This document shows positions 8,859 to 18,122 of a stretch of 64,000 nt of DNA, piece by piece. Below the pieces are notes generated by a model. It was not told the DNA's origin and searched no databases. It was given only the letters and a program-made list of their open reading frames with translations. Positions within the stretch are counted from its first letter, which is position 1. The number at the start of each line of letters is the position of its first letter. The DNA is from an uncultured Lacinutrix sp. (GTDB taxonomy: Bacteria; Bacteroidota; Bacteroidia; Flavobacteriales; Flavobacteriaceae), in NCBI GenBank assembly GCA_937129145.1, contig CAKZMU010000008.1, forward strand, positions 90,333-154,332, written 5' to 3'. The position numbers and the translations under genes are program-made.

Positions 8859-9443
8859 TTGATTACAAAACCTCAAATAAAGTTAAAAAGAGTGTTTGAT
8901 GTTTTGTTGACTTTTGTACTTATCCCAATCATTATTATTCCATTAATTATATTCTTGGTTTTTGCGGCGATTGAGACCAAACAATCAGGACTATTCAAGC
9001 AAAACCGTGTTGGGCAACATGGAAAAATATTTGAAATATACAAAATAAGAACTTTAAAGAAAGGGAAGCATGAGCTGGGACAACTAGATACTTACGCTGC
9101 ACCTTTTGGAAGGTTTTTAAGAAGGTTTAAATTAGATGAACTACCGCAATTATTCAATGTGCTTTTTGGCGACATGAGCTTTGTTGGGCCACGACCTGAT
9201 GTTGTAGGTTTTGCAGATGAATTACAAGGCGAAGACCGTATTGTTTTAAAAGTAAAACCAGGCGTTACTGGGCCAGCAACTCTAAAATATAGAGATGAAG
9301 AACGCATATTAGCCCTACAAGATGACCCAGAAAATTACAATAGAACGATTATTTGGGTAGATAAGGTTGAAATCAACAAAAAGTACGTGAAAAATTGGAG
9401 TTTTTACTTAGATTTGAAATATATATTACAATCAATTTTTTAG
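8859..9443 (+). CDS. Initiating phosphoglycosyl transferase (small, PglC-like sugar transferase)
   Basis: This enzyme moves a sugar-1-phosphate onto undecaprenyl phosphate to start a lipid-linked glycan. The 194-residue protein has one N-terminal hydrophobic hairpin (about residues 14-34) and only the catalytic domain of the WcaJ family. Signature motifs are IYKIRTLKKG, FGRFLRRFKLDELPQLFNVL and GDMSFVGPRPD. The start is TTG at 8859, as no in-frame ATG precedes the membrane segment. It differs from the second, long transferase at 39521, which has an added four-helix membrane part. Sugar specificity is unknown. Confidence 0.92.
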   Translation: MITKPQIKLKRVFDVLLTFVLIPIIIIPLIIFLVFAAIETKQSGLFKQNRVGQHGKIFEIYKIRTLKKGKHELGQLDTYAAPFGRFLRRFKLDELPQLFNVLFGDMSFVGPRPDVVGFADELQGEDRIVLKVKPGVTGPATLKYRDEERILALQDDPENYNRTIIWVDKVEINKKYVKNWSFYLDLKYILQSIF

Positions 9444-9450
9444 TTAGCAG

Positions 9451-10743
9451 ATGAATTCTAAAGATAAAATTACCATAATTGGACTGGGATATGTCGGACT
9501 TCCGTTGGCAGTAGAGTTTGCCAAAAAGTACCACGTCATTGGGTTTGATATTAATGAAACTCGCATCGCCGAATTAAAACAAGGCAAGGACAAAACCCTT
9601 GAAGTTGAAGATGACGATTTAAAAGCGGTATTAATAGATAATATTAATGAAGATAAAGGGCTTTTTATATCCTCAAATTCAGATGATTTAGAAGTATCAA
9701 ATGTGTATATCGTCACAGTGCCAACACCAACGGATGATTTGCATAAGCCTATTTTAACACCTTTGGTTAAAGCAAGTGAAACAGTTGCAAAAGGTTTGAA
9801 GAAAGGTGATATCGTTATTTATGAATCGACTGTATATCCAGGCGTGACCGAAGATGTTTGTGTGCCAATTTTAGAAGCTAATTCTGGTTTAACTTTCAAT
9901 CAAGATTTCTTTGCAGGCTATTCACCAGAACGTATTAATCCAGGAGATAAAAAGCATACAGTTACCAAAATATTAAAAGTAACATCTGGCTCAACCCCAG
10001 AAATTGCAAAACAAATTGACGAATTGTACAAGTCGGTTATTACAGCAGGAACACATTTAGCACCATCCATAAAAGTAGCTGAAGCCGCAAAAGTGATTGA
10101 AAACTCGCAAAGAGATATTAATATTGCTTTTGTAAATGAACTCTCTAAAATTTTTAGATTATTGGATATCGACACCAAAGCAGTATTGGAAGCAGCTGGG
10201 ACCAAATGGAATTTTATAAAATTCACACCAGGTTTAGTAGGTGGGCATTGTATAGGTGTTGATCCTTATTATTTGGCTCAAAAAGCCATAGAATCAGGAT
10301 ATGACCCTGAAATTATCTTAGCAGGAAGAAAAATGAACGACAGCATGGGAAGCTATGTAGCACAAGAAACCGTGAAGATGATGATTAAAAAAGGTGCGAC
10401 TATTAAAGGCGCTAAAACATTAGTGTTGGGAATTACATTTAAAGAGAACTGCCCAGATATTCGTAACTCAAGAGTGATAGATATTATCCGAGAATTTGAA
10501 ACCTATCATGTAGATGTAGATGTGTACGACCCTTGGGCTTCAAAAGAAGAAGTAAAGCATGAATATAACTTAGATTTAATGACTGATGCTTCAGAAATAA
10601 AAGATAATTACGATGCCATCATTTTAGCTGTATCGCATAAAGAATTTTTAGAGTTGGATATTCCATCTTTAAAATCGGACATAGGCGTTATTTTTGATGT
10701 AAAATCGCTATTACCAAAACAAATTGTTGACGCTAGATTGTAA
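9451..10743 (+). CDS. tviB: Nucleotide-sugar 6-dehydrogenase, TviB/WbpO type
   Basis: It oxidises a UDP-HexNAc at C6 to the uronic acid using two NAD+. The 430-residue protein has the Rossmann start ITIIGLGYVGLPLAVEFAK (residues 7-25), a central helical domain and the catalytic cysteine motif GGHCIGVDPYYL near residue 265. The C-terminal UDP-binding domain carries LGITFKENCPDIRNSR near residue 332. The N-terminal pattern DKTLEVEDDDL resembles TviB/WbpO, which act on UDP-GlcNAc or UDP-GalNAc. The next gene is a TviC-like epimerase, so UDP-GalNAcA is the likely product. The stop overlaps the epimerase start by one base. Confidence 0.92.
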   Translation: MNSKDKITIIGLGYVGLPLAVEFAKKYHVIGFDINETRIAELKQGKDKTLEVEDDDLKAVLIDNINEDKGLFISSNSDDLEVSNVYIVTVPTPTDDLHKPILTPLVKASETVAKGLKKGDIVIYESTVYPGVTEDVCVPILEANSGLTFNQDFFAGYSPERINPGDKKHTVTKILKVTSGSTPEIAKQIDELYKSVITAGTHLAPSIKVAEAAKVIENSQRDINIAFVNELSKIFRLLDIDTKAVLEAAGTKWNFIKFTPGLVGGHCIGVDPYYLAQKAIESGYDPEIILAGRKMNDSMGSYVAQETVKMMIKKGATIKGAKTLVLGITFKENCPDIRNSRVIDIIREFETYHVDVDVYDPWASKEEVKHEYNLDLMTDASEIKDNYDAIILAVSHKEFLELDIPSLKSDIGVIFDVKSLLPKQIVDARL

Positions 10744-11723
10744 TGTACGAACACAAATACCATAACGAAAATTTAAGCAACTATTCATTCCTTATCACAG
10801 GAGGAGGAGGCTTTATTGGCTCAAACATAGTTGAGTATTTATTAAAAAATAATGCGAAATTGGTAAGGGTTTTAGATAACTTCTCAAACGGATTTAGAGA
10901 AAACCTTGAAGAATTTCATAATAACCCAGTTTTTGAATTGGTTGAAGGTGATATTCGCGATTTGCAAACCTGTAAAAATGCCATGAAAGGTATAGATTAT
11001 GTTTCACATCAGGCAGCTTTAGGTTCAGTACCTAGGTCAATTAACGACCCTAATACTACCAACGATGTTAATATTACTGGGTTTTTAAACATGATGGTTG
11101 CCTTAAAAGAAAGCGATACGGTAAAGCGTATGGTGTATGCTGCATCTAGTTCAACGTATGGAGACAGTTTAGCATTGCCAAAAGTTGAAGACAATATTGG
11201 CAAACCACTATCACCTTATGCAGTCACAAAATACGTCAATGAATTATATGCCGACGTTTTTGGAAAAACCTATAATACTGATGTGATTGGCTTGCGTTAT
11301 TTCAATATTTTTGGACCAAAGCAAAGCCCAAAAGGTGCTTATGCAGCAGTAATTCCGTTGTTTATGGAAGCAATTAAAAATAATGACTCTGCAACAATAA
11401 ATGGAGATGGCGAACAAACAAGGGATTTTACCTTTGTGGAAAATGCCGTTCAAGCAAACGTAAAAGGGTTTTTTGCACCAAAGGAAGCAGCTAACGAGGT
11501 GTTTAACATAGCTTGTGGCGAACGTATAAGTGTTAATTATTTATGGGAACATATTAATGACGCAGCTTCTAAGGACGTTAAAGTAATCTATGGGCCATCA
11601 AGACAAGGCGATGTTAGAGATTCATTGGCAGACATTTCTAAAGCAGAAAAATTAATGGGCTACAAACCTGGATTTACTGTTAGAGACGGATTAAAAATTA
11701 CATGGAAAAATTTTATTAAATAA
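10743..11723 (+). CDS. tviC: UDP-HexNAc(A) 4-epimerase, TviC/WbpP type (extended SDR)
   Basis: The enzyme inverts C4 of a UDP-GlcNAc-type sugar. The 326-residue protein has the NAD motif ITGGGGFIGSNIVEYLL (residues 18-34), the catalytic SYK set in SSSTYGDS and SPYAVTKYVNELYA (about residues 138-170) and LRYFNIFGPKQSP, typical of the WbpP/TviC group. Length and motifs are complete. Its start codon overlaps the tviB stop, the same pair arrangement as in the Vi antigen locus, which supports a GalNAc-uronic acid product. Confidence 0.9.
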   Translation: MYEHKYHNENLSNYSFLITGGGGFIGSNIVEYLLKNNAKLVRVLDNFSNGFRENLEEFHNNPVFELVEGDIRDLQTCKNAMKGIDYVSHQAALGSVPRSINDPNTTNDVNITGFLNMMVALKESDTVKRMVYAASSSTYGDSLALPKVEDNIGKPLSPYAVTKYVNELYADVFGKTYNTDVIGLRYFNIFGPKQSPKGAYAAVIPLFMEAIKNNDSATINGDGEQTRDFTFVENAVQANVKGFFAPKEAANEVFNIACGERISVNYLWEHINDAASKDVKVIYGPSRQGDVRDSLADISKAEKLMGYKPGFTVRDGLKITWKNFIK

Positions 11724-11729
11724 AACAGT

Positions 11730-12596
11730 TTGAATAATAGCACTGAGGATACCTGGTTATATACAATATCTTCAAAACACAAGTTAATAGACCTTAACTT
11801 CAAGGAAATTTGGAGGTATCGCGATTTGTTATTGTTGTTTGTAAAGCGTGATATTGTTACGGTTTATAAGCAAACCATATTGGGACCTTTATGGTATGTA
11901 ATCCAACCTTTGTTTACGTCAGTGATTTTTACTTTGATTTTTAATAATTTAGGGCAAATTCAAACAGGAAGCGTACCACCATTTTTATTCAATCTAGCAG
12001 GAATCACCGCTTGGAATTACTTTAAAGAGTGCCTTACAGGAACATCGGATACGTTTACAAAAAATCAAAACATATTTGGGAAAGTGTATTTTCCTAGGGT
12101 TATTATGCCAATGTCCATTACCATTTCTAATTTGCTAAAATTTGGAATTCAATTATGTATCTTTTTCTGTTTTTATGCGTATTATGCTTTTCAAGGTAGT
12201 ACAGTAAGTATTAATAGTCAAATACTACTTTTCCCTATATATGTTATAATGATGGCATTATTGGGCTTGGGTTTGGGAATGTTAATATCCTCGATGACAA
12301 CTAAGTACAGAGATTTAACCGTATTGGTTAGTTTTGGAGTACAATTGTTAATGTATGCTTCAGCAGTACCTTATCCAGTATCTGAAGCTAAGCTAAAATT
12401 TCCTAGTTGGTTTGTGCCTATTGTGGAGTATAGTCCATTTACCCAAATTATTGAAGGGTTTCGATATATGTTATTAAATACAGGAACTTTTAGTTGGACA
12501 GGGTTTTTATACACTTTGGTAATTAGCGTTGTTGTTTTTATATTAGGCTTAATTGTATTTAACAAAACAGAAAAAAGCTTTATCGATACGGTTTAA
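11730..12596 (+). CDS. wzm: Polysaccharide ABC transporter permease (Wzm)
   Basis: Wzm is the membrane subunit that carries finished undecaprenyl-linked glycan across the inner membrane. The 288-residue protein belongs to the ABC-2 permease family, with KEIWRYRDLLLLFVKRDIVTVYKQT before the first of about six membrane segments and the family motif GPLWYVIQP near residue 50. The start is TTG at 11730. The partner ATPase follows two bases later. Together they define an ABC-dependent route and mean no flippase is strictly needed. Confidence 0.93.
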   Translation: MNNSTEDTWLYTISSKHKLIDLNFKEIWRYRDLLLLFVKRDIVTVYKQTILGPLWYVIQPLFTSVIFTLIFNNLGQIQTGSVPPFLFNLAGITAWNYFKECLTGTSDTFTKNQNIFGKVYFPRVIMPMSITISNLLKFGIQLCIFFCFYAYYAFQGSTVSINSQILLFPIYVIMMALLGLGLGMLISSMTTKYRDLTVLVSFGVQLLMYASAVPYPVSEAKLKFPSWFVPIVEYSPFTQIIEGFRYMLLNTGTFSWTGFLYTLVISVVVFILGLIVFNKTEKSFIDTV

Positions 12597-12598
12597 CA

Positions 12599-13879
12599 AT
12601 GAGTCACATTATTTTAAAATCTGAAAATATAAGCAAGCAATACCGCTTGGGTTTGGTAGGTACAGGTACAATTAGCCATGACCTGAACCGCTGGTGGCAT
12701 AAAGTGCGTGGTAAAGACGACCCTTTTTTAAAAATTGGTGAGTCAAACGATAGAAGTACCAAAGCCGTAAGTGACTATGTCTGGGCTTTAAAGGATATTA
12801 ATTTTGAAGTAAAACGTGGCGAAGTACTCGGGATTATTGGTAAAAATGGCGCAGGAAAATCTACCTTGTTAAAGATACTGTCTAAAGTTACAAGTCCAAC
12901 TACTGGAGAAATAAAAACAAAAGGGCGCATAGCTTCATTGCTAGAAGTAGGCACAGGATTTCATCCAGAAATGACAGGACGAGAAAATATTTACCTCAAT
13001 GGTGCTATTTTAGGAATGACAAAAACAGAAATACGCTCTAAAATAGATGATATAATAGATTTTTCAGGTTGCGAACGTTATATAGACACGCCTGTAAAAC
13101 GTTATTCAAGCGGAATGACAGTTCGTTTAGCATTTGCAGTAGCGGCACATTTAGAACCAGATATTTTGGTAGTAGATGAGGTATTGGCTGTTGGTGATGC
13201 TGAATTCCAGAAAAAAGCTATTGGCAAAATGAAAGATATTAGTCGTGGCGAAGGACGAACTGTATTATTTGTGAGCCATGATATGGCTGCAATAAAGCAA
13301 CTTTGTTCACGTGTTATGGTACTTGAAAATGGGAAAATAGCATTTTCATCTACAGCTGATGATGCCATTAAGTACTACATTACCAAAAGTATAGACATTA
13401 CTAAAAAGGTTGATTTAAGAAACGTTAAAAGAAGTAAAGGCTTTGGAAAGCAGTTAATGATTACTGATGTTGTATGTAATGGAAATGACACTAATAAAAA
13501 TAGTTATGGTGTTACTGGCGAGCCCTTTTATTTTAAGGTGAAAGTAGAGAATAAATCCGCTTTAAGCTATTCTAATATTTCTATAACTGTCTCAGTTTAT
13601 AGTTTTGCAGGTAATTTTTTATTTGCTTGCAGAAGCGATTGTATTGATAAAGTTTATACAATCGAAAACACTCATAACGAGTTTACTTGCTTTTTAGAAA
13701 AATTACCTTTAAACAAAGGCGATTACTACATTAAAGTTAATTGCTCAAACGCAGGTATAATGTATGATTATATTGAAGACGACATCACTTTTAGTGTTAT
13801 AGAAGGGGATTACTATGGTACTGGAAAATTACCTGCTAAAAAACGTAATGGTGTATTTATAGATTATAAATGGGTATGA
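12599..13879 (+). CDS. wzt: Polysaccharide ABC transporter ATPase with C-terminal carbohydrate-binding extension (Wzt)
   Basis: This is the ATPase partner of Wzm. Residues 1-245 are the nucleotide-binding domain: Walker A GKNGAGKST, signature YSSGMTVRLAFAVA and Walker B DILVVDEVLAVGD. Residues about 260-426 form a separate beta-rich domain (ITVSVYSFAGNFLF, NKGDYYIKVNCSNAG) like the C-terminal domain of E. coli O8/O9a Wzt. In those systems that domain recognises the modified non-reducing end and couples export to chain termination. That role here is inference. The gene overlaps the next one by ten bases, tying it to the 771-residue kinase-like protein. Confidence 0.93.
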   Translation: MSHIILKSENISKQYRLGLVGTGTISHDLNRWWHKVRGKDDPFLKIGESNDRSTKAVSDYVWALKDINFEVKRGEVLGIIGKNGAGKSTLLKILSKVTSPTTGEIKTKGRIASLLEVGTGFHPEMTGRENIYLNGAILGMTKTEIRSKIDDIIDFSGCERYIDTPVKRYSSGMTVRLAFAVAAHLEPDILVVDEVLAVGDAEFQKKAIGKMKDISRGEGRTVLFVSHDMAAIKQLCSRVMVLENGKIAFSSTADDAIKYYITKSIDITKKVDLRNVKRSKGFGKQLMITDVVCNGNDTNKNSYGVTGEPFYFKVKVENKSALSYSNISITVSVYSFAGNFLFACRSDCIDKVYTIENTHNEFTCFLEKLPLNKGDYYIKVNCSNAGIMYDYIEDDITFSVIEGDYYGTGKLPAKKRNGVFIDYKWV

Positions 13880-16185
13880 AACAATTAAAACCATTTATTA
13901 AGTACTTTTTAGGGCAACTTCTTTTTTTTTATAAAAACCTGATAGTTGAGAAACCAATAAAAAAAAGGGACATTAAACTTGCATTTTTTTCAAATAAAAT
14001 TGAAAAAAAACCTTTTTTTAAATTAAACAGTATTGGTTTTGAAACTACAATTCATGTCGCCAATTCAAAAGAAAATATTGATGAGCTTAATTTAGACAAA
14101 AGAATTTTAGTTGATGTTTTTGATGAATGCCCACGAACAAATGCAAATTTGTACATTCTAGGTAACAAAACATTCAAAACCTTTTATAAATCCAATATTA
14201 GCACAGACTATTTTTTTATTCCTTTTTCAGAATTTTTAAAAAATTTCACTCTAGTATTTAAATTTCTATTTAAGAAAAAATACTTTTTCAAAGCAGTTAA
14301 AAAATGGCATAGATTTGGCTTGTTATTTGAGCGAAAACAAAAGATAGTCCATCACATACCTCATAGATTTATTCCTTATAATTATAATAGAGTCCAATTT
14401 TTAAAAGCTCTCGAAAGAGAAGGTGTTGACTATGTTGTATTGCGAAATTTTGATTTCAATGAAGCAAATGAAAACTACACAAATGATGTAGATATACTTA
14501 TAAATTCTCAACACATAAAAATTCTTGATAATTTTTTAAACAATACAATTGGACTTATACCTTTGGATGCGTATTCGGTTGATGGAGAAACCGAAACTAG
14601 TTACGGAGGTTTGCCATATTACCCTAAAAACTTAGCTTCAAAAATTATTGAAAGTAGAGTAAAGACTTCAGATGATATTTTTGTGCCAAATACATATTAC
14701 TATGCTATATCTTACATTTATCATTTAGTATTCCATAAGTCTCTTAAAAGTGGCATTCCAATTCACCCAGAATGTAAAGAAGAAGGGTTTGTCGTAAACA
14801 ATCTAACTATCTCTTATGTCAAAAGTATTCTGGATAGTATAGATGTCAAATTAGAAGATATTACCTTAAATTCTCTATATAATTTCTTAAGTGAAATAAA
14901 ATACATACCAAGCTACGATTTAGTTATAAAACTTAAACATTTACAAGACGATTCTTGGTATAAGACCCTTGAAGAAAAGAATAAAAAAGACATAAATAGT
15001 AAATACGATTACGTTAAAGGTCTTAATGTATTTTTTTTAAGAGAGAAGGCTTACTCCATTGAAAACTTAAATAAAGTTAAAGAGGTTATTTTCAAGTATG
15101 GCTTCAATTTGCTAGCGCATGATATAATTAATGAAAGCATTAAAGAAAAGGTAAGTTCAAAAATAAGAGGAGGGAAATGGGATGTTGGAGATTATAAAAT
15201 AAACGCTGGACAGCCAATATATTATTTTGTGACTTTTGACCAGTTTTGTTCTACACCTAAAGGAATTTTTAAAGAGAAATACCCTAACCTTGAAAATAGA
15301 AAGGCTTTAAATTTAAAGGAAGATATACGAAACTTATTAAATAAAAATTTTAGCCAAACGATGAATTCAATGCATTCATCAGATGATTTTTACGAATCCA
15401 TTTTTTACCTTGAAACACTAGGCTTTAAGCAAGAAGAGATAGTAGAGCTAATTAATAAAGCAAAATTAATTAAGAGTAATTATAAAGATGATTACGTAGT
15501 GGTTAATGATTTATCTACTACAATGATGAGAGCAAGAATTGAACTTATTGAGTATAAAAAAGGTTTAGCAGTAAAGAAAACATATAAAAAGGATAAATTA
15601 GATTACTTTAATAGAGAAGTTTGGTTTTTGAAAAAATTTGCAAACTCAAACTTTGTTCCTAAATTACTAGAAGTTAATGATGGTTATTTTGTTATGGAGT
15701 ATTTTAATAATTCAAAAAGTCTAAATTGTAACGTGCATATTTCGATTAAAAACATAAAGCAATTTCAGTATTTTTTTGAAGAGATATATAAAAACAATAT
15801 AACTATTTTAGATATTAACCCAGCAAATGTAATTATAGACGAACATGGCGACCTTAAAGTAATAGATTTTGAATATGCACAGTTATATAAAGAAAAACCG
15901 GCTAGTATTAAGTCAATTTATGAGTTAGGAAAAATCCCAATAGATAAAGTAGAAGTTTACCCTGAAGGACATGAACTCATAGAAGATGCCTACAATGTTT
16001 TTTGGAAAAACAAACTATACATGACAAAAAAGCAATTTATGAGCATTAAAAATACGTATTTGTTATTTGTTTTAAAAACACTTAATAAGCCTATTTTTAA
16101 TATAAAGTCTAAGTATCGAACTCTTAAGAAATATGCAGTTATGAACTTAGAAAAAAGTAATAAATCAAAAACTAATCTAGTATGA
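13870..16185 (+). CDS. Three-part protein: nucleotidyltransferase-like, NDK-like and kinase-like domains; candidate glycan chain-capping enzyme
   Basis: No named family covers this 771-residue protein. Residues 1-160 are unassigned. Residues about 180-330 begin VDYVVLRNF and contain NDVDILI near 204, the acidic D-x-D of polymerase-beta-like nucleotidyltransferases. Residues about 384-515 resemble a divergent nucleoside-diphosphate kinase: VFFLREKAY, then IFKYGFNLLAHDI, then NSMHSSDDFYESI near 498, matching the family's N-x-x-H-x-S-D-S around its phospho-histidine. Residues about 555-690 look like a complete kinase: AVKK lysine, RE glutamate, VMEYF hinge, ILDINPANVII loop near 647 and VIDFEYA as the DFG equivalent near 663. 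There is no signal peptide. The gene overlaps wzt by ten bases and has very low G+C. An ATG at 13876 is an alternative start. Confidence 0.7.
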   Translation: MGMKQLKPFIKYFLGQLLFFYKNLIVEKPIKKRDIKLAFFSNKIEKKPFFKLNSIGFETTIHVANSKENIDELNLDKRILVDVFDECPRTNANLYILGNKTFKTFYKSNISTDYFFIPFSEFLKNFTLVFKFLFKKKYFFKAVKKWHRFGLLFERKQKIVHHIPHRFIPYNYNRVQFLKALEREGVDYVVLRNFDFNEANENYTNDVDILINSQHIKILDNFLNNTIGLIPLDAYSVDGETETSYGGLPYYPKNLASKIIESRVKTSDDIFVPNTYYYAISYIYHLVFHKSLKSGIPIHPECKEEGFVVNNLTISYVKSILDSIDVKLEDITLNSLYNFLSEIKYIPSYDLVIKLKHLQDDSWYKTLEEKNKKDINSKYDYVKGLNVFFLREKAYSIENLNKVKEVIFKYGFNLLAHDIINESIKEKVSSKIRGGKWDVGDYKINAGQPIYYFVTFDQFCSTPKGIFKEKYPNLENRKALNLKEDIRNLLNKNFSQTMNSMHSSDDFYESIFYLETLGFKQEEIVELINKAKLIKSNYKDDYVVVNDLSTTMMRARIELIEYKKGLAVKKTYKKDKLDYFNREVWFLKKFANSNFVPKLLEVNDGYFVMEYFNNSKSLNCNVHISIKNIKQFQYFFEEIYKNNITILDINPANVIIDEHGDLKVIDFEYAQLYKEKPASIKSIYELGKIPIDKVEVYPEGHELIEDAYNVFWKNKLYMTKKQFMSIKNTYLLFVLKTLNKPIFNIKSKYRTLKKYAVMNLEKSNKSKTNLV

Positions 16186-17204
16186 GAGTTGGAGTGAATC
16201 CACAAATGAATTCTCATTCACTTGATGATAAATTTATTCATCAAATAGTCATTCCTGTCTATATTCCAAATAATTCGGGCTATTTTAAAGATGCTTTAAA
16301 AGTATTTAAAACCTGCTTACTAAGTTTAAATAAAACAATTCATGACAAAACATTTATTACTGTAGTTAATAATGGTAGTGGTATTGAAGCTATCAACTAT
16401 TTAAACGAACAACTTTTACAAAACAACATACACGAAGTGGTGCATACCATCAATATTGGAAAAAACAATGCTATTTTAAAAGGTGTTAATGGACATAATT
16501 TTAAACTTATAACTATTGCTGATGCTGACGTCATGTTTTTAAAAGGTTGGCAAGATAATACCATAAAAGTGTTTAACAGTTTTTCTAAAGCTGGAGTTGT
16601 TGGTTTAGTACCGCAGTTTAAATTATATGCAAGTTTAAGTTATAATGTATTATTCGATAATATGTTTTCTAAGCGCTTACAGTTTACAAAAGTTGAGAAC
16701 CCTGAGGCAATGAAATTATTTTATAAAAGCATAGCTTGGAAAGATAATTATAATAAAGATTATTTAAAATTACACCTCACCATTACTTCAAAAAATGATA
16801 CGAAAGCAGTTGTTGGGTCAGGGCATTTTGTGGCTACCTATAAACGTGAAGCTTTGGAACTTAACCCTAAAGAAACTTTGCAAGAAAAACTAAGCCCAAA
16901 ACAAGATAGGGATTTGTTGGATACACCAGTTTTTAAAGTCGGTGGCTGGAGGCTTACTACAGCCAATAATTATGCATACCATATGGGGAATGTACATGAA
17001 TCTTGGATGGATAAAGAAATTGAAAAGGTAACAAATGAAAGTAATAGAAAATGTCTACGTCTTAATCACAAAACCTTAACTTCTAATAAATTAAGCTATT
17101 TCATAAAAAACCATTTATTTAGAAAACTACTCCAAAACAAAGCATTACTGCGACGTTTTTTAATAGCCAAAGGATTACCAAAATCTATGGCTAAAAATTA
17201 TTAA
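16182..17204 (+). CDS. Glycosyltransferase family 2-like (GT-A)
   Basis: The 340-residue cytoplasmic protein has a GT-A fold N-terminus: HQIVIPVYIPN near residue 25, VVNNGSG near 60 and the metal-binding ADADVMF near 110. The usual family 2 start is slightly longer here because of an insertion (YFKDALKVFKTCLLSLNKT). The C-terminal 60 residues are basic (KNHLFRKLLQNKALLRRF) and may bind the membrane. Donor and acceptor are unknown. Its ATGA overlap with the preceding gene and immediate neighbour GT2 gene place it in the main operon. Confidence 0.82.
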   Translation: MRVGVNPQMNSHSLDDKFIHQIVIPVYIPNNSGYFKDALKVFKTCLLSLNKTIHDKTFITVVNNGSGIEAINYLNEQLLQNNIHEVVHTINIGKNNAILKGVNGHNFKLITIADADVMFLKGWQDNTIKVFNSFSKAGVVGLVPQFKLYASLSYNVLFDNMFSKRLQFTKVENPEAMKLFYKSIAWKDNYNKDYLKLHLTITSKNDTKAVVGSGHFVATYKREALELNPKETLQEKLSPKQDRDLLDTPVFKVGGWRLTTANNYAYHMGNVHESWMDKEIEKVTNESNRKCLRLNHKTLTSNKLSYFIKNHLFRKLLQNKALLRRFLIAKGLPKSMAKNY

Positions 17205-18122
17205 ATGGCATCATATAAATTCTCCATATTAATTACTACCAAAAATCGATTAGACGATTTAAAAATTACGCTTCGTAAAATAAAACCACTTATAGATAAT
17301 GATACGGTTGAATGTATTATATGCGATGATGGCTCTACCGATGGTACGTTCAAATATCTATCAGAACACTACCCAGAAATAGATGTCTTTAGGCATGAAA
17401 CCTCCAAAGGATTAATTTATAGTCGTAATCAATTACTAAAAAAAACTAAAGCTCAATATGCTATTTCCTTAGATGATGATGCTAATTTTTTGACCGACAA
17501 TATTTTAATAAACATCGAAAATTATTTTTTAAACAACTCCAAATGTGCTGTGTTAGCACTACGTGTTTTTTGGGGTCTTGAGCCTCCTGCAACAATTTTA
17601 AGTAAAGAAAAATCAGAAAGAGTTAGTGGTTTTGTTGGCTGTGGTCATGTATGGCGTATGGAAGCATGGCGAGATATACCAGAATATCCCTCGTGGTTTA
17701 TTTTTTATGGAGAAGAAGATTTTGCAGCTTTTCAATTGTATAAAAAAAATTGGGAAATATGGTATGCCCCTGAAATATTGGTGCATCATCGTGTTAATAT
17801 TTTAAAAAGGAAACACCAAAAAGACTATAGACTTCGTTTGAGAAGGTCATTAAGGTCTGGTTGGTATTTGTATATGTTGTTTTACCCTAAATCATTAATT
17901 TTTAAACATTGGGCAAGTAGTGTTTTTAGCCAATTAAAACGGAAGGTGTTTAAAGGGGATATAAAAGCTTTTGTAGCGTTAATGCAAGCCATGGGAGATG
18001 TGTGTATAAACTTACCAAAATTGTTTAAAAACTGTAACAGATTAACAGCAAAAGAGTATAAAGAATTCATTAAATTGCCTCAAGCAAAAATTTATTGGAA
18101 ACCAATTAATGAAGACTCATAA
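17205..18122 (+). CDS. Glycosyltransferase family 2 (GT-A)
   Basis: A 305-residue family 2 glycosyltransferase. FSILITTKNRLDDLKITL opens the fold, CDDGSTDGT is the nucleotide-binding acid motif (about residue 40), SLDDDAN the DxD-type metal site (about 90), and FYGEEDFAAF (about 165) the acceptor-side ED motif. The C-terminus is basic and hydrophobic. It abuts the preceding gene with no gap and overlaps neuA by 14 bases, so it might use the CMP-nonulosonate or act next to it. Known sialyltransferases are not of this family, so I would not infer that. Confidence 0.88.
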   Translation: MASYKFSILITTKNRLDDLKITLRKIKPLIDNDTVECIICDDGSTDGTFKYLSEHYPEIDVFRHETSKGLIYSRNQLLKKTKAQYAISLDDDANFLTDNILINIENYFLNNSKCAVLALRVFWGLEPPATILSKEKSERVSGFVGCGHVWRMEAWRDIPEYPSWFIFYGEEDFAAFQLYKKNWEIWYAPEILVHHRVNILKRKHQKDYRLRLRRSLRSGWYLYMLFYPKSLIFKHWASSVFSQLKRKVFKGDIKAFVALMQAMGDVCINLPKLFKNCNRLTAKEYKEFIKLPQAKIYWKPINEDS

